Notes under the pieces: model-generated
What the model was told of the DNA's origin: nothing
Databases searched by the model: none
What the model saw: the letters and a program-made list of their open reading frames with translations, nothing else
Shown: in pieces, positions 21,501 to 22,193 of the stretch
Layout: each line of letters opens with the position of its first letter
Position numbering within the stretch: the first letter of the stretch is position 1
Assembly (NCBI GenBank): GCA_010671975.1
Contig: JAAHIA010000025.1
Coordinates: forward strand, 1 to 22,193
Source of the DNA: Leptolyngbya sp. SIO4C1
Lineage (GTDB): Bacteria; Cyanobacteriota; Cyanobacteriia; Phormidesmidales; Phormidesmidaceae
DNA length: 22,193 nt
Reading direction: 5' to 3'
Made by a program: the position numbers and the translations under genes

Positions 21501-22193
21501 GCCCTGACTGGCGCTGACTTGCTCAACAAACGTCAGCCCGGCCGGTAGGGTATCGGCAATGGTAACGCCGGTAGCAGGCTCTACCCCCACGCCGTCGCGG
21601 TTAAGGGCAGTGATGGTAAACTCGACCTGATCGCCCGGTAAGACCGTCGCCTGAGCCTGATCGATTGCGGCCCCGTTGTTGATGCGCGTGATGCTCTGGC
21701 GAATCTCCACATCTGCCGGCGGTATCAGCAGACAGGCGCTGGCTTCAAAGTCAGCGGGAGGCGTGTTGGTCTGTCCTTGGACGCCGTTAAGGCTAAAGAA
21801 GCCGCCGGTTTGAACCACGCCGTTCCCAATGCTGCTGACAAAATAGGTGCGGTTAGAAAATTCTTGACCAGTGTTACCGACGGATAGCCTGAGCTGACCG
21901 GTGCGGTCAAAGCTGAGATCTTCAACATCCCGGATTTCCTCACCGCCGGTGCCCACCACGCTGCCTAAGTCGGTGATGGTACCATCGCGCCCAATCACGA
22001 CTAGACGCTGAGGCAGGTTCGGACCAGGGTTGGCAACACCCAAGATAGTGCCTGGAGCTAACCCAGCCAGCGTACTGTTGGGGGGCACGACAGCTAGGCC
22101 ATCGATCTCTTCGGTGCCAGCGGGAAACGCGCCTAGGGCAACGTCGCTGACGCTGCTGATGCCGGTTACCTGGTTGGCCGCATTGGTTGCCAG
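18570..22193 (-). CDS. Giant surface/secreted protein with DUF11 and SdrD/Cna-B repeats, C-terminal 1207 aa (5' end outside the window)
   Basis: The frame is open to the right edge, so the start is missing. In order, with residue 1 at 22193: an N-terminal beta-rich segment with LAPGTILGVANPGP and DGTITDLGSVVG, possibly the end of a propeller. A DUF11-like domain follows (about 158-307; PGDQVEFTITALNRDG and GVTIADTLPAGLTF). Then come six Cna-B/SdrD_B-like domains (308-1026) and a C-terminal DUF11-like region (1027-1207) with GDLVEYTIYLFNPGEGATNI. Inside the latter is a collagen-like GPPGPTGPAG stretch. Each B domain has a DxDxDG-type calcium loop. The protein ends FLVRIP with no LPXTG or other sorting tail. 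Such proteins are extracellular, rigid and calcium-dependent, and may act in the outer layer or in adhesion. Codon use looks typical of the window. Confidence 0.92.
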   Translation of the reverse strand: MATNAANQVTGISSVSDVALGAFPAGTEEIDGLAVVPPNSTLAGLAPGTILGVANPGPNLPQRLVVIGRDGTITDLGSVVGTGGEEIRDVEDLSFDRTGQLRLSVGNTGQEFSNRTYFVSSIGNGVVQTGGFFSLNGVQGQTNTPPADFEASACLLIPPADVEIRQSITRINNGAAIDQAQATVLPGDQVEFTITALNRDGVGVEPATGVTIADTLPAGLTFVEQVSASQGGYDAASGIWTVGNLALGQTATLTIRASVDAGATGTLSNPSTLASVAPPDANTTREVLTQPSLANAPDDRDETTLVIGAGFTVGDRVFTDTDGDGVDDGNATDPGIAGVQVRLRQPGPDGEFGTTDDVILTTTTDANGQYSFTGLAPGPYQVDIPTPPAGLNLTTPTSVFNIPNLDADFPTADFGFGSVATVGDLVYLDNNGNGSFEDGVDAPLGGVTVTLTDPGPDNDFTSEGDNVVRSQVTVDDGSYDFTNVPITGRPYRVSVDNQTLPNAGAGFTQTTLFNGNAFFTTTPAAGDDINVADFGFNRVGSIGDLVFQDNDGDGEFDDDDDGDTPLVGITVQAFGPGPDGTLGTDDDVLAGQATTDDSGSYSIDNLPFGSYRVVIANPPDGLNFTTPAQFTRTLSVETPAFDDVDFGLGSFASIGNLVFQDTNSNGIQEQGEPGVPGVTVRLLSADGAELATATTDATGLYSFGGLQPGTYVVEFDRAGTPFAGFTVADPAVANPPTPADTNDSDAAPVAGTTLARTGPITLNAGDNLETVDAGLTAGATLGNRVFVDLDGDGSFDPGSEPGIDGVTVRLLTPAGEPVTDEANNPRVVTTQEGGLYSFTGLPAGSYVVQFELPDGFTTYTTGSFQPGTDNQSDVDPATNQAGSADNPIVLAAGETNNAIDAGLAVSNAIGNRVFLDENNNGLQDDGEPGVPGVTVNLIDVETGNTVATQQTDDNGLYSFVNLPAGSYQVQFTAPSGTAGFSSAPPNVNDPLAATNDSDVDPDTGLTGIISLGPNDVIQDVDAGLLPGPDLRIIKRITGIIRNEVRLPGFDGFDDQSGTLADNELNDASNGALPQGVVQTPTSLQSGDLVEYTIYLFNPGEGATNIEVCDEIQPPGILVPDANTLQLAPPTALPNLAEAAPSSLVQARDPLSVLAPSCLSAPGTFPAGPPGPTGPAGVGSGGGIVAGGPEFDLNSNEVTAIRFLVRIP
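18651..18695 (-). repeat. Short collagen-like Gly-Pro segment in the SdrD-type protein
   Basis: The codons for GPPGPTGPAGVGSGG form a short run of G-X-Y triplets inside the C-terminal DUF11-like domain, just before GGIVAGGPEFDLNSNE. Too short for a stable triple helix; more likely a flexible loop. Confidence 0.6.
19116..21272 (-). repeat. Array of six SdrD/Cna-B-like domains in two subfamilies
   Basis: Domains in protein order: 20940-21272, 20580-20939, 20244-20579, 19863-20243, 19479-19862 and 19116-19478. Each begins (V/I/L)G(D/N)(R/L)VF or VY, then a calcium loop (DTDGDGVDDG, DNNGNGSFEDG, DNDGDGEFDDD, DTNSNGIQEQG, DLDGDGSFDPG, DENNNGLQDDG), and ends in a (Y/S)(S/D)F..LP.G.Y strand pair. 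The first three carry a GPDxxxGTxDD-type insert (PGPDNDFTSEGDN in the second) and end in DFGFGS or similar. The last three carry NDSD or NQSDVDP and end in DAGL. This suggests two ancestral modules, each multiplied. Confidence 0.85.

Overview
The window reads as chromosomal DNA of a GC-rich cyanobacterium. I counted at least 21 copies of the octamer GCGATCGC (HIP1), roughly one per kilobase, which is a hallmark of many cyanobacterial genomes. The gene content agrees: an N-terminal piece of an Mg-chelatase H-type protein, the lycopene-cyclase paralogue CruP, a DUF3598 protein, two pentapeptide-repeat proteins and several proteins of cyanobacterial type. I see no rRNA, tRNA, CRISPR array, transposase or phage gene, so this is a mosaic of housekeeping and lineage-specific genes rather than a mobile island.

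Layout. 1-754 (-) holds the start of a ChlH/BchH-type gene whose reading frame contains a four-copy 18-bp tandem repeat at the window edge. 1072-2244 (+) encodes TPR repeats joined to a C-terminal CD225/dispanin-like membrane domain, and it converges on a pentapeptide-repeat gene (2259-2810, -). 3064-4611 (+) is a SagB/ThcOx-type nitroreductase with two domains. Its stop codon overlaps that of a beta-hydroxyacid-dehydrogenase-family gene (4608-5480, -). Two lipoprotein genes follow on the minus strand: a tiny one with six Cys hexapeptide repeats (5665-5892) and a formylglycine-generating-enzyme-like one (6015-6962). A cysteine-dioxygenase-type cupin (7042-7650, +) is divergent from them.

7779-9939 (-) looks like one transcription unit: a pentapeptide-repeat protein, then cutA, then a class III-type polyphosphate kinase 2. 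A tandem pair of identical hairpins lies at its 3' end. 10037-14887 (+) is a closely packed run: a six-TM membrane protein, a DUF3598 protein, cruP, a SirB1-type transglutaminase-like/TPR protein and hisA. cruP and the SirB1 gene overlap. 14896-16275 (-) is a two-gene unit of a RimB-like retropepsin-type protease followed by rimK, which suggests an amino-acid tail-ligation and trimming system.

After a 685-bp AT-richer spacer comes a histone-H1-like protein with a coiled coil, a basic tail and a winged-helix-like domain (16961-17599, +). Three small genes follow: a 56-aa membrane-anchored protein (-), a 71-aa protein (+) and an 87-aa Cys-rich protein (+). The right end (18570-22193, -) is the C-terminal 1207 residues of a very large surface or secreted protein. 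It has two DUF11-like regions flanking six SdrD/Cna-B-like domains with calcium-loop motifs.

No single locus is a proven new system. The items most worth a second look are the TPR-CD225 fusion, the H1-like protein, the Cys-hexapeptide lipoprotein beside the FGE-like lipoprotein, the RimB-RimK pair, and the repetitive SdrD-type protein with two repeat subfamilies. All functional statements come from reading motifs by eye; no database search was run.
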